From DLAJ01 sp964655525 (GTDB lineage: Bacteria; Bacillota; Clostridia; Lachnospirales; Lachnospiraceae): 64,000 bases of DNA. The position numbers were made by a program, and so were the translations under genes. Positions 31,860 through 40,710 of the stretch are shown here, piece by piece. The stretch's first letter is position 1. Each line of letters begins with the position of its first letter. The stretch is from contig CAZZNE010000008.1 of NCBI GenBank assembly GCA_964655525.1, positions 1-64,000 on the forward strand, in the 5' to 3' direction. The notes beneath the pieces were generated by a model that was not told where the DNA came from, did not search any database, and was given only the letters and a program-made list of their open reading frames with translations.

Positions 31860-32179
31860 CCTCGTTTCCCCCTTTTCCCGTCAATATAAGTCGGGGTCTA
31901 CAAAAACCCTTCCCACATACGTGAAAGAACTGTTATTCTCATCCCGGCAACATGATCATAGCAAAAAAGGAATGGATTCTCCACCACCCTTCGGGTTCGC
32001 TTTTTGGTACAGACGCAACTTCAAGGTGCAAAGATTCTTTACAAATTCATTTGCGTTCAACGGGCTTCGCTGTTCGAAACAGCAATTCAATTTTAACCAT
32101 GACATATTGAATCAAGCAGGTGCTTGTGATAAGATTTAGAGTAGAAATCGGAAATACGATCAAAGAAAAGAGGTTTCTC
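31860..32179. other. Divergent intergenic region before plsC
   Basis: The 320 nt hold the plsC promoter (32107-32135) and AT-rich sequence with a few weak inverted repeats; nothing else definite was seen. Confidence 0.5.
32107..32135 (+). promoter_or_regulatory. Promoter of plsC
   Basis: TTGAAT (32107-32112) and TAAGAT (32130-32135) lie 17 nt apart, about 45 nt before the chosen ATG at 32180. The -10 falls inside the longer in-frame extension, which supports the shorter start. Confidence 0.55.
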
Positions 32180-32914
32180 ATGCTTCGATTTATTATCACG
32201 GCAACTTTTGTTGTTCTTTTTTTAATATTGAGCACGCCCCTCATGCTCATTGAATGGATCATAGGAAAATTCAATCCGGAGCTGAAAGACCGCAGCTCCC
32301 TTGCTATCGTCAACTGGGCGTTCCGCATGGTTGCGCGTTTAAGCGGCGTAAAGCAGACCATTATCGGCGAGGAGCGTGTCCCGAAGGATGAGCCCGTGCT
32401 CTATATCGGCAACCACCAAAGTTATTTCGACATCGTGCTGACTTATATACGCGTACCTCGCCCGACCGGCTATGTCGCCAAAAAAGGAATGCGTCGGGTA
32501 CCGCTTTTGAATGTGTGGATGATTTTCTTAAAATGCCAGTTTCTTGACCGTGACAACTTAAAGGAAGGCCTCAAAACAATCCTTTCCTGCATTGAGTTAG
32601 TCAAGTCCGGCGTATCCATCTGTATTTTCCCGGAGGGCACAAGAAACCCGACACCCGACACCTTTATGGAATTTCATGAGGGAAGCTTTAAGATCGCGCA
32701 GAAATCCGGCTGCGCCATCGTTCCGATCTGCTTAAATAACACGGCGGAGATTTTTGAAAATCATCATCCGAAGCTGAAAAAAGCACATGTCGTCATCGAA
32801 TACGGCGAACCGTTCTACATCAAGGATCTTCCGAAGGAACAGCAGCGCGCAGTCGGCGCGTATACGAGCGCGCTCATTCATTCCATGTACGAAAAGAATA
32901 AAGAGCTGGTTTAA
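32180..32914 (+). CDS. plsC: 1-acyl-sn-glycerol-3-phosphate acyltransferase
   Basis: This 244-residue membrane-associated enzyme makes phosphatidic acid from lysophosphatidic acid. It has an N-terminal membrane helix (residues 4-28), the catalytic NHQSYFD (78-84; H-x4-D) and the glycerol-phosphate-binding IFPEGTRNP near residue 150, then the GCAIVPICLNNT segment. The start at 32180 rather than 32120 rests on AAAGAGG about 7 nt upstream and the promoter position. It is followed by a histidine kinase gene with its own ribosome site. Confidence 0.9.
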   Translation: MLRFIITATFVVLFLILSTPLMLIEWIIGKFNPELKDRSSLAIVNWAFRMVARLSGVKQTIIGEERVPKDEPVLYIGNHQSYFDIVLTYIRVPRPTGYVAKKGMRRVPLLNVWMIFLKCQFLDRDNLKEGLKTILSCIELVKSGVSICIFPEGTRNPTPDTFMEFHEGSFKIAQKSGCAIVPICLNNTAEIFENHHPKLKKAHVVIEYGEPFYIKDLPKEQQRAVGAYTSALIHSMYEKNKELV

Positions 32915-32981
32915 ATACTGTTGACTTGACATCGTTTCGAAAACATTCAAAAAACTGACGAAAATTAGGGAGTACATTCTT

Positions 32982-34268
32982 ATGACATTTACTGATATCA
33001 GTTGTCCGGCAATGCTTATGCTGTTCGTCGGAGCTATGTTGTGGATGATCATGGATATCCATTATGAAGATTTCACGCCTGCCCGGAAATGGGTTGCCCC
33101 GCTGGCAATCCTGTTCCTGGCAGTTTTCAATGAAACGCTGCGCGCGCTGCTTGGCGTGGCCGCGGTTAGCAAAGTGTTCCTTCTGACGATGCAGCTGCCC
33201 TATTTTCTGCTTTTTCTCTATCTTACAAAATGCGGACCATTCAAAATGATGTTTACCATCTTCTCCGCCATGGTTTTCTCCTCGCCCCCAACAATCGCCC
33301 TCCGTTTTATCAGTCGGTTCGTCCCTGCGGACTCTTTGACTGCCTATCTGTGTATGGCGGTCATTTATCCGGCCATGCTCTTGGTGGTATACTTTTTTTT
33401 CCGGCGCGGTTTTAATTATCTGCTGAAATACGGAGATAATCAAATATTCCTTCCCCTTTTTCTGGTAGACATTCTCTACTATGTATTCATCTTCGCAGTC
33501 CGAGGTTTTGGCTATTCGAATTTTAACACCGTCAAGGGTATGCTGATCCATTATGTACCCACCCTACAAGTCTTCCTCTACTACTTCTCGCTTATGCGCA
33601 ACTATCAGGACCTCAGTGAAAAACGGGATTTGGAAACCATGCAGACTGCGCTGACCCTGGAGCTGGATGCGGCGGAAGAACAAATTGCCCTTTTGAATGA
33701 GGCGCAGAGTCAGTCAGCGATCTACCGCCACGATATGCGCCATCATCTCATGGCGATCAACGGCTTTTTGGCAAATGAGGACTTACGTCAGGCAGAAGCA
33801 TATATACAGAAGGTATGCGACGACATAGAGGCTGTCACCCCCCGGCGTTTTTGTGAAAACCGGCTGCTCAATCTCCTCTGCTCCTCCTTCGCTAACCAGG
33901 CGGAACAAAAAGGCATCCGCCTGACGGTGGAAGCCGGACTGCCGGAAGCCGTTCCTCTCTCCGACACAGAGGTGTGCGCCATAATATCCAATGGTTTGGA
34001 TAACGCATTTCATTCTGTGATCCAATTGGATAAGAGCCGCCGCTGGGTGAGGTTTTACTGCGGCGCCCGACTGGATAAACTCCTGATCGAGATCAAAAAT
34101 CCCTATAGCGGCGAGATCCTATTCCGGGATGGTCTGCCCATCTCCGGTCAGGAAGGACACGGCTACGGCTGCAACAGCATCCGCACGATCGCCGATCGCA
34201 ACCGGGGCATATGCGTCTTTCAGCCGGAGGATGGGATATTTACGCTCCGCATTGTGATACCCATGTAA
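32982..34268 (+). CDS. Orphan GHKL sensor histidine kinase (AgrC-like)
   Basis: This is a 428-residue protein. Six or seven hydrophobic helices span about residues 8-205, then a coiled-coil (LETMQTALTLELDAAEEQ) leads to the phospho-acceptor segment IYRHDMRHHLMAI (His250 likely), and a GHKL ATPase domain with the N box IISNGLDNAFHSV and G box EGHGYGCNSI. Layout matches kinases that sense extracellular peptides (AgrC type). No response regulator or peptide precursor is next to it; plsC precedes it and a terminator follows. TAGGGAG lies about 9 nt before the ATG. Confidence 0.85.
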   Translation: MTFTDISCPAMLMLFVGAMLWMIMDIHYEDFTPARKWVAPLAILFLAVFNETLRALLGVAAVSKVFLLTMQLPYFLLFLYLTKCGPFKMMFTIFSAMVFSSPPTIALRFISRFVPADSLTAYLCMAVIYPAMLLVVYFFFRRGFNYLLKYGDNQIFLPLFLVDILYYVFIFAVRGFGYSNFNTVKGMLIHYVPTLQVFLYYFSLMRNYQDLSEKRDLETMQTALTLELDAAEEQIALLNEAQSQSAIYRHDMRHHLMAINGFLANEDLRQAEAYIQKVCDDIEAVTPRRFCENRLLNLLCSSFANQAEQKGIRLTVEAGLPEAVPLSDTEVCAIISNGLDNAFHSVIQLDKSRRWVRFYCGARLDKLLIEIKNPYSGEILFRDGLPISGQEGHGYGCNSIRTIADRNRGICVFQPEDGIFTLRIVIPM

Positions 34269-34300
34269 CATGCAGAAACGGGTTTACCATGCGAAACAGT

Positions 34301-34321
34301 GGTGTTGGCAACACCTTTTTC
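34301..34321 (+). terminator. Terminator after the histidine kinase gene
   Basis: GGTGTT (34301-34306) pairs with AACACC (34310-34315) across a GGC loop and is followed by TTTTTC. It lies 32 nt after the stop. Confidence 0.65.
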
Positions 34322-35708
34322 ACGTCTTCAGAAACTCCACGACCTGCGCAAGCCCCATGCCATGGGAGGCCTTGACGAGGATCGTATCCTCGGGCTGCAA
34401 GACGGAGGGAAGCTCATTCTCCAGCTCCTCCAGCGTATCGAAATGCAGAATCCGCACTTTCCGGTCGCTCGTATGCGGTACATCCTTCAGGCTCTCTCTC
34501 GCAGCGTCGCACATTTCCTCCGTCAGCGTTCCGACGCCGATCAGCACATCACATTTTCCCTGCACTGCATAGACGCCGATCTCCCGATGGAACTGCCGTT
34601 CCTGCGCCCCCAGTTCAAACATATCCCCTAAGATTGCCACACGCCTTGTCGCCGCGCTTGACAACAGCTCCAGAGCGCCGCGCACCGATGCGGGGCTTGC
34701 ATTATAACAATCATCAATGATCGTACGATCCTCCAGACGGATGATATTGCTCCTGCCACCGACCGGCTTCACTGAAATAATTCCCGCCTGAATCTGCTCT
34801 ATGCCTATCCCTAAGGACATGCCGACTGCCGTAGCGGCAAGCGCGTTATAAACCATATGCACCCCCGGAAGCGGTATCTGCGCCTCAAAGTCCCCCTGCG
34901 GCGTGTGGATGCGGCAACGCGTTCCGAACAGTCCGCGGTTTTCAATCTCGTCCGCATAATAAGCATTCTCTTCGGAAAGTCCGAAGCAGACAGGCCGGAT
35001 TCCCTTGACTTCCTGAACAGTACAGAGCTTATCATCATCCCCGTTCAAAAAAATATGCGCTGTCGGCGACATATAATCAAATATTTCCGACTTTGCTTTT
35101 AAAATTCCGTCGCGTGTGTGAAGATTTTCCAAATGACACTGTCCGATATTAGTTATGACACAAATGTCAGGTCTTGCGATCTTACTCAGTCGGTGCATTT
35201 CGCCGAACTCGCTGATTCCCATTTCCAACACTGCCGCCTCATGCTGCGGACCAATCTTCATCACGGTCAGCGGCAGCCCGATCTCATTATTGTAATTTCC
35301 CGCCGTCTTCAGCACGTTAAAACGCTGTGCCAGCACCGATGCGATCAATTCCTTCGTGCTCGTCTTACCGACGCTGCCGGTAATCCCGACGATCGGGATC
35401 GACAGCATACGCCGATAGCACTCCGCAATATCCTTTAATGCCTGCAAGCTGTTTTTTACTAATATAAACGGCCCCGCCGCGTTCTCGGGAACGCGCTCGC
35501 AGATCACACCCAGCGCACCCTTTGCAAATACCTGTGGGATATAGCTGTGTCCGTCCGTCCGTTCCCCCTTCACTGCAATAAATACGCCGTCCTCTTTAAT
35601 CTCGCGGGAATCGATCCCCACATCCCCGGTATTTCGCTCCACCTGCTCTTCATATCCCCGCGCGTGCAGAATCCCGCTGCACGCTGCCGCCATTTCACGC
35701 AATGTCAT
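34320..35708 (-). CDS. murF: UDP-MurNAc-tripeptide-D-alanyl-D-alanine ligase
   Basis: This 462-residue Mur ligase adds D-Ala-D-Ala to the UDP-MurNAc-tripeptide. It has the N-terminal domain with GIDSREIKEDGVFIAVKGE, the ATP-binding GITGSVGKTSTKE, the NEIGLPLTVM and LEMGISEFGEM segments, and a C-terminal domain with DDCYNASPAS and ILGDMFELG. Its length is normal. It starts 38 nt after ddl, whose product is its substrate. GAGGAG lies about 12 nt before the ATG. Confidence 0.94.
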   Translation of the reverse strand: MTLREMAAACSGILHARGYEEQVERNTGDVGIDSREIKEDGVFIAVKGERTDGHSYIPQVFAKGALGVICERVPENAAGPFILVKNSLQALKDIAECYRRMLSIPIVGITGSVGKTSTKELIASVLAQRFNVLKTAGNYNNEIGLPLTVMKIGPQHEAAVLEMGISEFGEMHRLSKIARPDICVITNIGQCHLENLHTRDGILKAKSEIFDYMSPTAHIFLNGDDDKLCTVQEVKGIRPVCFGLSEENAYYADEIENRGLFGTRCRIHTPQGDFEAQIPLPGVHMVYNALAATAVGMSLGIGIEQIQAGIISVKPVGGRSNIIRLEDRTIIDDCYNASPASVRGALELLSSAATRRVAILGDMFELGAQERQFHREIGVYAVQGKCDVLIGVGTLTEEMCDAARESLKDVPHTSDRKVRILHFDTLEELENELPSVLQPEDTILVKASHGMGLAQVVEFLKT

Positions 35709-35746
35709 TCCTGATCAGACGCTCCTCTCATTTCTGCATCATGAGC

Positions 35747-36775
35747 TCATTCATATTTCTCCATCGATACCTGAATGATCCATTCACACAAAGCTTCAAA
35801 ATTCATCCCCGTCGCTGCAGCCTCCTGCGGGATCAGTGATGTCGGTGTCATCCCCGGCAGCGTATTACCCTCAAGGCAATAGAAATGTTCCTGTTCATCC
35901 ATAATAAAGTCAAAACGCGCATAGGTCCTGATTCCCAGCACATGGTATGCGCGAACCGCGATCTCCTGCACTTCTTTCGTTTTTTCTTCACTGATCTGCG
36001 CCGGACAGGTCTCGATCGTACTGCCTGCCTGATACTTATTTTTATAATCGTAGAAACCTTCCTTCGGTGCGATCTCCACGACAGGAAGCGCCTTTCCGTT
36101 CATGACACAGACCGTCAGCTCCCTTCCCTTGATGTACTGCTCGACCAAAAGGTCGCCGCCATAACGCACCGCATCCTGCAAAGCCGCACGATATTCCGTT
36201 TCATTATTTACCATATAAACGCCCACGCTGGAACCGCTGCACGCCAGCTTCACGACGCAGGGATACGTCGGTTCAGGCGCCTGCTCCCCCTCCGGCACAA
36301 GAATCTCATCCGGTGTCGGAATGTCATGATAACGGAACAGCTTTTTTGTCAGCGTCTTATCCATCGCAAGCGCGCTGCTCACATAACCGGTACCCGTATA
36401 ACGGATATGGAACAGGTCAAACGCCGCCTGCAGTTTCCCATTTTCCCCGTTCTCTCCGTGCAGCGCCAAAAAAACAATGTCCGCCTTACTGCATATCTCG
36501 ATCACATTCGGACCGAAAAACACCTCCGGATCTCCTTTGCGCATCGCCCTGACCGCAGAAATATCAGGACTTTCCGTGCCGACCGCACCGATCCCTTCCG
36601 ACCAGTCGCGCTCCATGTCAAACACTTCCCCGGCATCGTCGCCCTCATAACCTAAATAAACATCAAGCAGTACTGCCTGATGACGCCCGCGAAGCGCCTG
36701 ATAGATCATACGCCCGGACATCAGCGACACATCCCGCTCTGTACTGGTTCCCCCTGCTAAAACAACGATTTTCAA
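35747..36775 (-). CDS. ddl: D-alanine-D-alanine ligase
   Basis: This is a 342-residue ATP-grasp enzyme joining two D-Ala. It begins LKIVVLAGGTSTERDVSLMSG; the ATP-grasp loop, LHGENGENG, PCVVKLACSGSSVGVYMV, and the C-terminal LEGNTLPGMTPTSLIPQ are visible. The start is a TTG at 36773-36775: GGAGGAG ends 5-6 nt upstream, and this TTG overlaps the stop of the preceding gene in the form TTGA. No ATG lies at the proper place, and the start lies at the normal first strand of the fold. It is the middle gene of GH9-like, ddl and murF. Confidence 0.92.
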   Translation of the reverse strand: MKIVVLAGGTSTERDVSLMSGRMIYQALRGRHQAVLLDVYLGYEGDDAGEVFDMERDWSEGIGAVGTESPDISAVRAMRKGDPEVFFGPNVIEICSKADIVFLALHGENGENGKLQAAFDLFHIRYTGTGYVSSALAMDKTLTKKLFRYHDIPTPDEILVPEGEQAPEPTYPCVVKLACSGSSVGVYMVNNETEYRAALQDAVRYGGDLLVEQYIKGRELTVCVMNGKALPVVEIAPKEGFYDYKNKYQAGSTIETCPAQISEEKTKEVQEIAVRAYHVLGIRTYARFDFIMDEQEHFYCLEGNTLPGMTPTSLIPQEAAATGMNFEALCEWIIQVSMEKYE

Positions 36776-38199
36776 TTTCTCTCCTCCGTTTCTGCCTTCA
36801 CGATCTCGCACATCAGTAAGATCAATGCGGACACCTGCTCTCCGTCATCGGTGATCATCTCCTCCGCAAAGCATGCGCCAAGCGGAAGATAGCTCTCCCC
36901 AAAAGGATTTCGTCCTAAAAGATAATGTAACTGATTTTCCTGCACCGTCACATATTCATGATTCGTGATCACATAATTAACTACGGCAAATTTTACCATA
37001 TCCCCGCACAGCTCGCCCGGATGCTCCGCAGACGTCAGATAAATCTGCTCATTATAGTCAGCCACAAGCTCCTCTGTCTCGCTCATGATCGCGCTGATCA
37101 CCTTACTGCACAACGCCGTGTCAACCTGGTATTTCGCTGACAGATACGCGATCTTTCCGTAAAATTCCATTCCCCCATCATGACTGTCCGTTGCATTTCC
37201 CGCAGTCTGCCCCAGATATTCCTTTACCGCCGTGTGGTACCGCGCGTAGCCGGTTGCGCGAAACAGCTCTGCCGCAGCATAAAAAGACAGACTCCCATCT
37301 GGATCCGTCCGGTCTGCGCCCGCACTCCTGCTCTTTTCCAAAAGCTTATCATATCCGTTCTGTGCAGCGGTCAGATATTCCGCCGATACCGCTGCGTCAA
37401 CCGCCCGATAATCCTGTGCAAACTTCGCCAAAATTCCCGCGTACGCGCCAAGCTCCCCGATTGAAAGCGTTTCTATGTCCAGCGTTACGATCTGTCCCGC
37501 CCTCTGTGCTACCAGCTCGATCAAGTCCGGTATCGTATTCCCGCTGTACCTGCAGCCAATATCATCGCCGAAAATTCCCGTATAATATTCATATGCGATG
37601 AGCAGATTCGAGATCGTGCGCGCATCCTCAATAAGCCATTCCGGATCATACGCGGCATTGTCCCAAAGCCGCTCATAGGAACCGCAGAGCTGCCGGAACA
37701 GATCGTCGTAAAGCACATCCCCGATAGCAAACGAATACGACTCCCCGAGCTCGCCCGCACGGATATAATAGCTTCCTTCTACCACCATCTCCGTAAACAT
37801 GCCATAACACACCGTGCGCTGTAACTGCTCGTCCCTGCCTGCATATTCCATTTTTCCGCTGTAAACGGTTTCACCCGTTTCCGCATTGATCACCTCATAA
37901 GTATGACCGTTTTCCCCACCTATGAAAAAAACAATCTTGGTACTGCCCGTTTCATATCCGATCTGATTCGTCAGCACGGACGGTCTCATGCGCGATACCT
38001 GGTACTGAATCTGCGGCCGGTTTCCTGCCATACCGATGTATCCCGCCTGCACATTCTCCCCACTGTCCTTTTCATCCGCCTGTGGCTGCTGCTTCGCACA
38101 GCCGCCCAGCATACAGATACTGAGCAGCAGGACACCCGCCTTTTTCAGCCCGCGAACCACTCTCCCGTGTGCCCGCCTCATGTGTATCCTCATCTTCAA
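36772..38199 (-). CDS. GH9-like lipoprotein with Ig-like domain, probable pseudoenzyme
   Basis: This is a 475-residue exported lipoprotein (lipobox MLGGC, Cys34). An N-terminal Ig-like domain of cellulase type (PSVLTNQIGYETGSTKIVFF, then GSYYIRAGELGESYSFAIG) is followed by an (alpha/alpha)-barrel like that of GH9 enzymes (TISNLLIAYEYYTGIFGDD, GNTIPDLIELV, HYLLGRNPFGESYLPLGA). The usual catalytic Asp segment (DAGDYG) is absent: the region reads RLWDNAAYDPEWLIED, and the C-terminal NE-type catalytic Glu segment is not evident. It overlaps ddl by 4 nt. A TTG start at 38199, 8 nt after GGAGG, fits best; ATG 38193 is an alternative. Confidence 0.7.
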   Translation of the reverse strand: MKMRIHMRRAHGRVVRGLKKAGVLLLSICMLGGCAKQQPQADEKDSGENVQAGYIGMAGNRPQIQYQVSRMRPSVLTNQIGYETGSTKIVFFIGGENGHTYEVINAETGETVYSGKMEYAGRDEQLQRTVCYGMFTEMVVEGSYYIRAGELGESYSFAIGDVLYDDLFRQLCGSYERLWDNAAYDPEWLIEDARTISNLLIAYEYYTGIFGDDIGCRYSGNTIPDLIELVAQRAGQIVTLDIETLSIGELGAYAGILAKFAQDYRAVDAAVSAEYLTAAQNGYDKLLEKSRSAGADRTDPDGSLSFYAAAELFRATGYARYHTAVKEYLGQTAGNATDSHDGGMEFYGKIAYLSAKYQVDTALCSKVISAIMSETEELVADYNEQIYLTSAEHPGELCGDMVKFAVVNYVITNHEYVTVQENQLHYLLGRNPFGESYLPLGACFAEEMITDDGEQVSALILLMCEIVKAETEERN

Positions 38200-38276
38200 T
38201 ATGTCAGCCTCCGTTACTGTTATCATGTCCTATTCCCATCATAACGCTTCGTGATGCGTATCATCATATCTAAGAC

Positions 38277-38305
38277 ATTATACTACCGAAAGGCTTTTTG
38301 GTAAA
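38277..38305 (-). promoter_or_regulatory. Promoter of the GH9-like/ddl/murF operon
   Basis: On the minus strand, TTTACC (38300-38305) and a perfect TATAAT (38277-38282) are 17 nt apart, about 78 nt before the chosen start. Confidence 0.7.
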
Positions 38306-38315
38306 GCTATGTAAA

Positions 38316-38582
38316 CGTACATCTATGGAGATTTTGACTTAATATCCCGTCCCTGATGTACGCTTTTCTATGGTGAAGCAATCGACGAAAACAGGTATTT
38401 TAACGAAAACAACAGCCCTAGCCAGCCGGACTGTCGTTCGCGCGGACAACATGTGACCGCCGCAGGTGAAAAGAAAGTAGGAAAATCGATTACGTGTTTT
38501 TCGTTCTACCTTATTGTATTCGCCGACGCCGTTTTCGCACCTTGTCCGTACCGCCTCTCAGCATGAGCGCTGTCCTGCGCTC
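38316..38582. other. Intergenic hairpins between the spoIIQ stop and the ddl-operon promoter
   Basis: The 411-nt gene-free stretch holds an inverted pair CGTACATC (38316-38323)/GATGTACG (38355-38362) just upstream of the promoter and a hairpin GAGCGC TGTCCT GCGCTC (38565-38582) after spoIIQ. The latter may end the spoIIQ transcript, although no T-run follows. Nothing else definite. Confidence 0.4.
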
Positions 38583-38610
38583 GGGGCGTACCCGCCTCTT
38601 ATCCGTGCGC

Positions 38611-39603
38611 TTACTGCAAAAGCGTCAGCGGATTGACCGGCTCGCCGTCCTTCGTCATTGCAAAATACACATTACTTCCTTCCAGCCAATAATATTTTGT
38701 AGGCTCCGCCACCAATCCGATCAGCTCGCCCGTTGCAACATAATCGCCCCGTTCGACCGCAATCTCCGTAAGCTGCCCGTAGGTCAGCTCATAGCCGTTT
38801 CCGAGTGTCACCGTGACCGCATTTCCAATCTCCTCATCATAAAAAACATTGCTCACGATTCCGTCGCTTGCCGATGTGATATGCTCGCCCGGCGCTGCCG
38901 CGATCACGATCGCCGGACTGTAACGATACTGCCCGAGCGTTGTAAAGTATACATAGCCGTCCATGCTGTAGTTGATCAGCACGTTGCCGACGATCGGCCA
39001 CGCAAGCGTCTGACTTGCATCAAACTGCAAGGTTTCCGCTGCCGTCTCGATCTTACTCTGCAAGATTGCCTCGTAATCCATGCCCGCTGCAGTCTCTCTG
39101 TCCGCCTGCTGCTGCTCCCCCTCGCTGAGATAACTCATGGAATCCGAAGAATCCGCTTCTCCTGCATCCGCAAGTCCAATGTTATCCGTCCCTTCTTCCT
39201 GTGCGTCAGCCTGATCCTCCTGCGCATCGTTCTGCGCGCTCTCAAGACCCGGATTGACGACTTCCTCCGAGTTTGCCTGCTTATATTCCGCATACATTTC
39301 CGGGTCAACGTCCATATCGTCATGTTCAATAAAGCCGTCCGGAAACGCATTGTTCTGCTGTGCCTGCTCCTGCTGTTCCTGTTGCCTCGCCGCATCCTCC
39401 AATGCCGAAAAATCAATTCTCTGCTCCCCGTTATCGTCCTTTCCGCGTGTCCCAAGATACACACCCGTAAAAGTCAGAGCGCCAAGCACCGCGATCGAGG
39501 CGCCGAGCATGACCACCTTTTCCTTATTCATCTTTTTCTTACCGATCTGCCGCCCGCGGATCGATTTTTTATCACCATTATCAAGATCAAATCTGTTTCC
39601 CAT
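38611..39603 (-). CDS. spoIIQ: SpoIIQ-like membrane-anchored LytM protein, degenerate active site
   Basis: This is a 330-residue protein. A membrane helix at residues 29-51 is followed by a long Glu/Gln/Asp-rich linker (about 55-180) and a C-terminal M23/LytM beta-fold (PAIVIAAAPGEHITSASDGIV, then NAVTVTLGNGYELTYGQL). In active M23 peptidases the first His-x3-Asp and the final His-x-His bind zinc; here these positions are not histidine (LTYGQL replaces L-Y-x-H-L). Together with the adjacent spoIID this points to SpoIIQ, which joins SpoIIIAH across the engulfing spore membranes. ATG 39603 has AGGGGG 8-10 nt upstream. Confidence 0.78.
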   Translation of the reverse strand: MGNRFDLDNGDKKSIRGRQIGKKKMNKEKVVMLGASIAVLGALTFTGVYLGTRGKDDNGEQRIDFSALEDAARQQEQQEQAQQNNAFPDGFIEHDDMDVDPEMYAEYKQANSEEVVNPGLESAQNDAQEDQADAQEEGTDNIGLADAGEADSSDSMSYLSEGEQQQADRETAAGMDYEAILQSKIETAAETLQFDASQTLAWPIVGNVLINYSMDGYVYFTTLGQYRYSPAIVIAAAPGEHITSASDGIVSNVFYDEEIGNAVTVTLGNGYELTYGQLTEIAVERGDYVATGELIGLVAEPTKYYWLEGSNVYFAMTKDGEPVNPLTLLQ

Positions 39604-39671
39604 GTCATAACCCCCTGTCAGTTTTTGGATTTTCACTGTTTATGGGGTTAGTTTTTCCCGTAATCGTTCTT

Positions 39672-40649
39672 TTATGCAATTCTCATAAATACAATTTCGT
39701 CAAAAAAATATTTCAATATATCCATACAGGTCCGGCCTTCCTCGGCAAGCATACATGCCTGATAAATACTCAGTCCGTACCCGTGTCCGCTTCCGAAACA
39801 GATAAAACGCACGCCTTCCCCATTTTCTTCCATCGTAAAATGGGAGGACGGTAAGCCAAATACCGACCGGAACCGCTCACCGCCGATCCGAAACGCGTCA
39901 AAACCCTCGCCGCTTACGGACAGCGACATCACGTAGCCCGCTTCGTCCCGTTCCTCGATCACGATCTGCACCCCTGCGATCGACGTGCTCCCGGTCAGTA
40001 CCTTTAAGCAGTCAGCCAGCTTTTCTGCCGGATAATCTACGACCGTGCGGTATTCCTGCGCCATGAGATCCTGCTCGCAGGAAACGGATTTCCAATGATA
40101 TGTCTGTCCGTCCGACAACAGTGCCGGTTTTCTCGTATGTCCCGCGCTGATCGGATGAAATGCCGTCTCGATCGGTTTCCCGTCATACGTCATGATGATG
40201 CCGCGCGTCTCCTCTACCGCCTCCGCATAAACGGCATAATAGGTATCATAATATGCCCCCCATCGCTCCCTCAGCTCCGTATCGCCAGCGTATCCCTGCA
40301 CCAGACAGCTCCCGCTCTGCTCAATCTCAAGCACCGCCTGCGTCCTCAGAAGAATTGCCATCGCGCGCAGCGCTTCCTTTGGAGCATCCTCATCCATGAC
40401 GCTGCTGAGCATGCTGATGAGCGCCGTCTCAAGCGGCACGCTGATACTTCCGGCTTCCTGCTCGCATAACACATGATATGCCGAATCTGCTTGCTCTTCC
40501 TCATACTGCGCACCCGTCCTGCTCTCCTGTTCCGGGCGGATGACGGCAAGCACAACAATCAGTGGGATGAATAATAGAACAAAAAGAACCACAAGGAAGA
40601 TTCCCGTGCGGCTTCCCCATGTGGTTCTTTTTTTTGAATATCTGTCCAT
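39672..40649 (-). CDS. spoIID: Stage II sporulation protein D
   Basis: This 325-residue protein has an N-terminal membrane helix (residues 16-38) and a SpoIID/LytB peptidoglycan-acting domain outside. The family features are APKEALRAMAILLRTQA, the ISAGHTRKP segment and the C-terminal GSGHGYGLSIYQACMLAEEG. SpoIID is a lytic transglycosylase needed for engulfment of the forespore, acting with SpoIIM/P. GGGGGTG lies about 6 nt before the ATG. A CATATAAT (40667-40674) resembles a sigma-E -10 but is too close to the ATG to trust. It precedes spoIIQ by 68 nt on the same strand, an order seen in Clostridia. Confidence 0.9.
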   Translation of the reverse strand: MDRYSKKRTTWGSRTGIFLVVLFVLLFIPLIVVLAVIRPEQESRTGAQYEEEQADSAYHVLCEQEAGSISVPLETALISMLSSVMDEDAPKEALRAMAILLRTQAVLEIEQSGSCLVQGYAGDTELRERWGAYYDTYYAVYAEAVEETRGIIMTYDGKPIETAFHPISAGHTRKPALLSDGQTYHWKSVSCEQDLMAQEYRTVVDYPAEKLADCLKVLTGSTSIAGVQIVIEERDEAGYVMSLSVSGEGFDAFRIGGERFRSVFGLPSSHFTMEENGEGVRFICFGSGHGYGLSIYQACMLAEEGRTCMDILKYFFDEIVFMRIA

Positions 40650-40710
40650 GTCCGCACCCCCGCACTATTATATGCGGAAATCGTTTAGGACATACTTACT
40701 GCGATGTATT

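Noticed and set aside
32941..32981. Promoter TTGACA just before the histidine kinase gene
   Set aside because: A TTGACA is present near 32934 but no acceptable -10 lies at 16-18 nt.
38494..39651. Open frame of 385 codons on the plus strand
   Set aside because: It is antisense to spoIIQ, very rich in Arg, Leu and Cys, and shows no family motif.
40667..40696. Sigma-E promoter for spoIID (CATATAAT with AGTATG upstream)
   Set aside because: The start site would leave a leader of only about 10 nt that cuts the ribosome site, so it is not listed as a feature.
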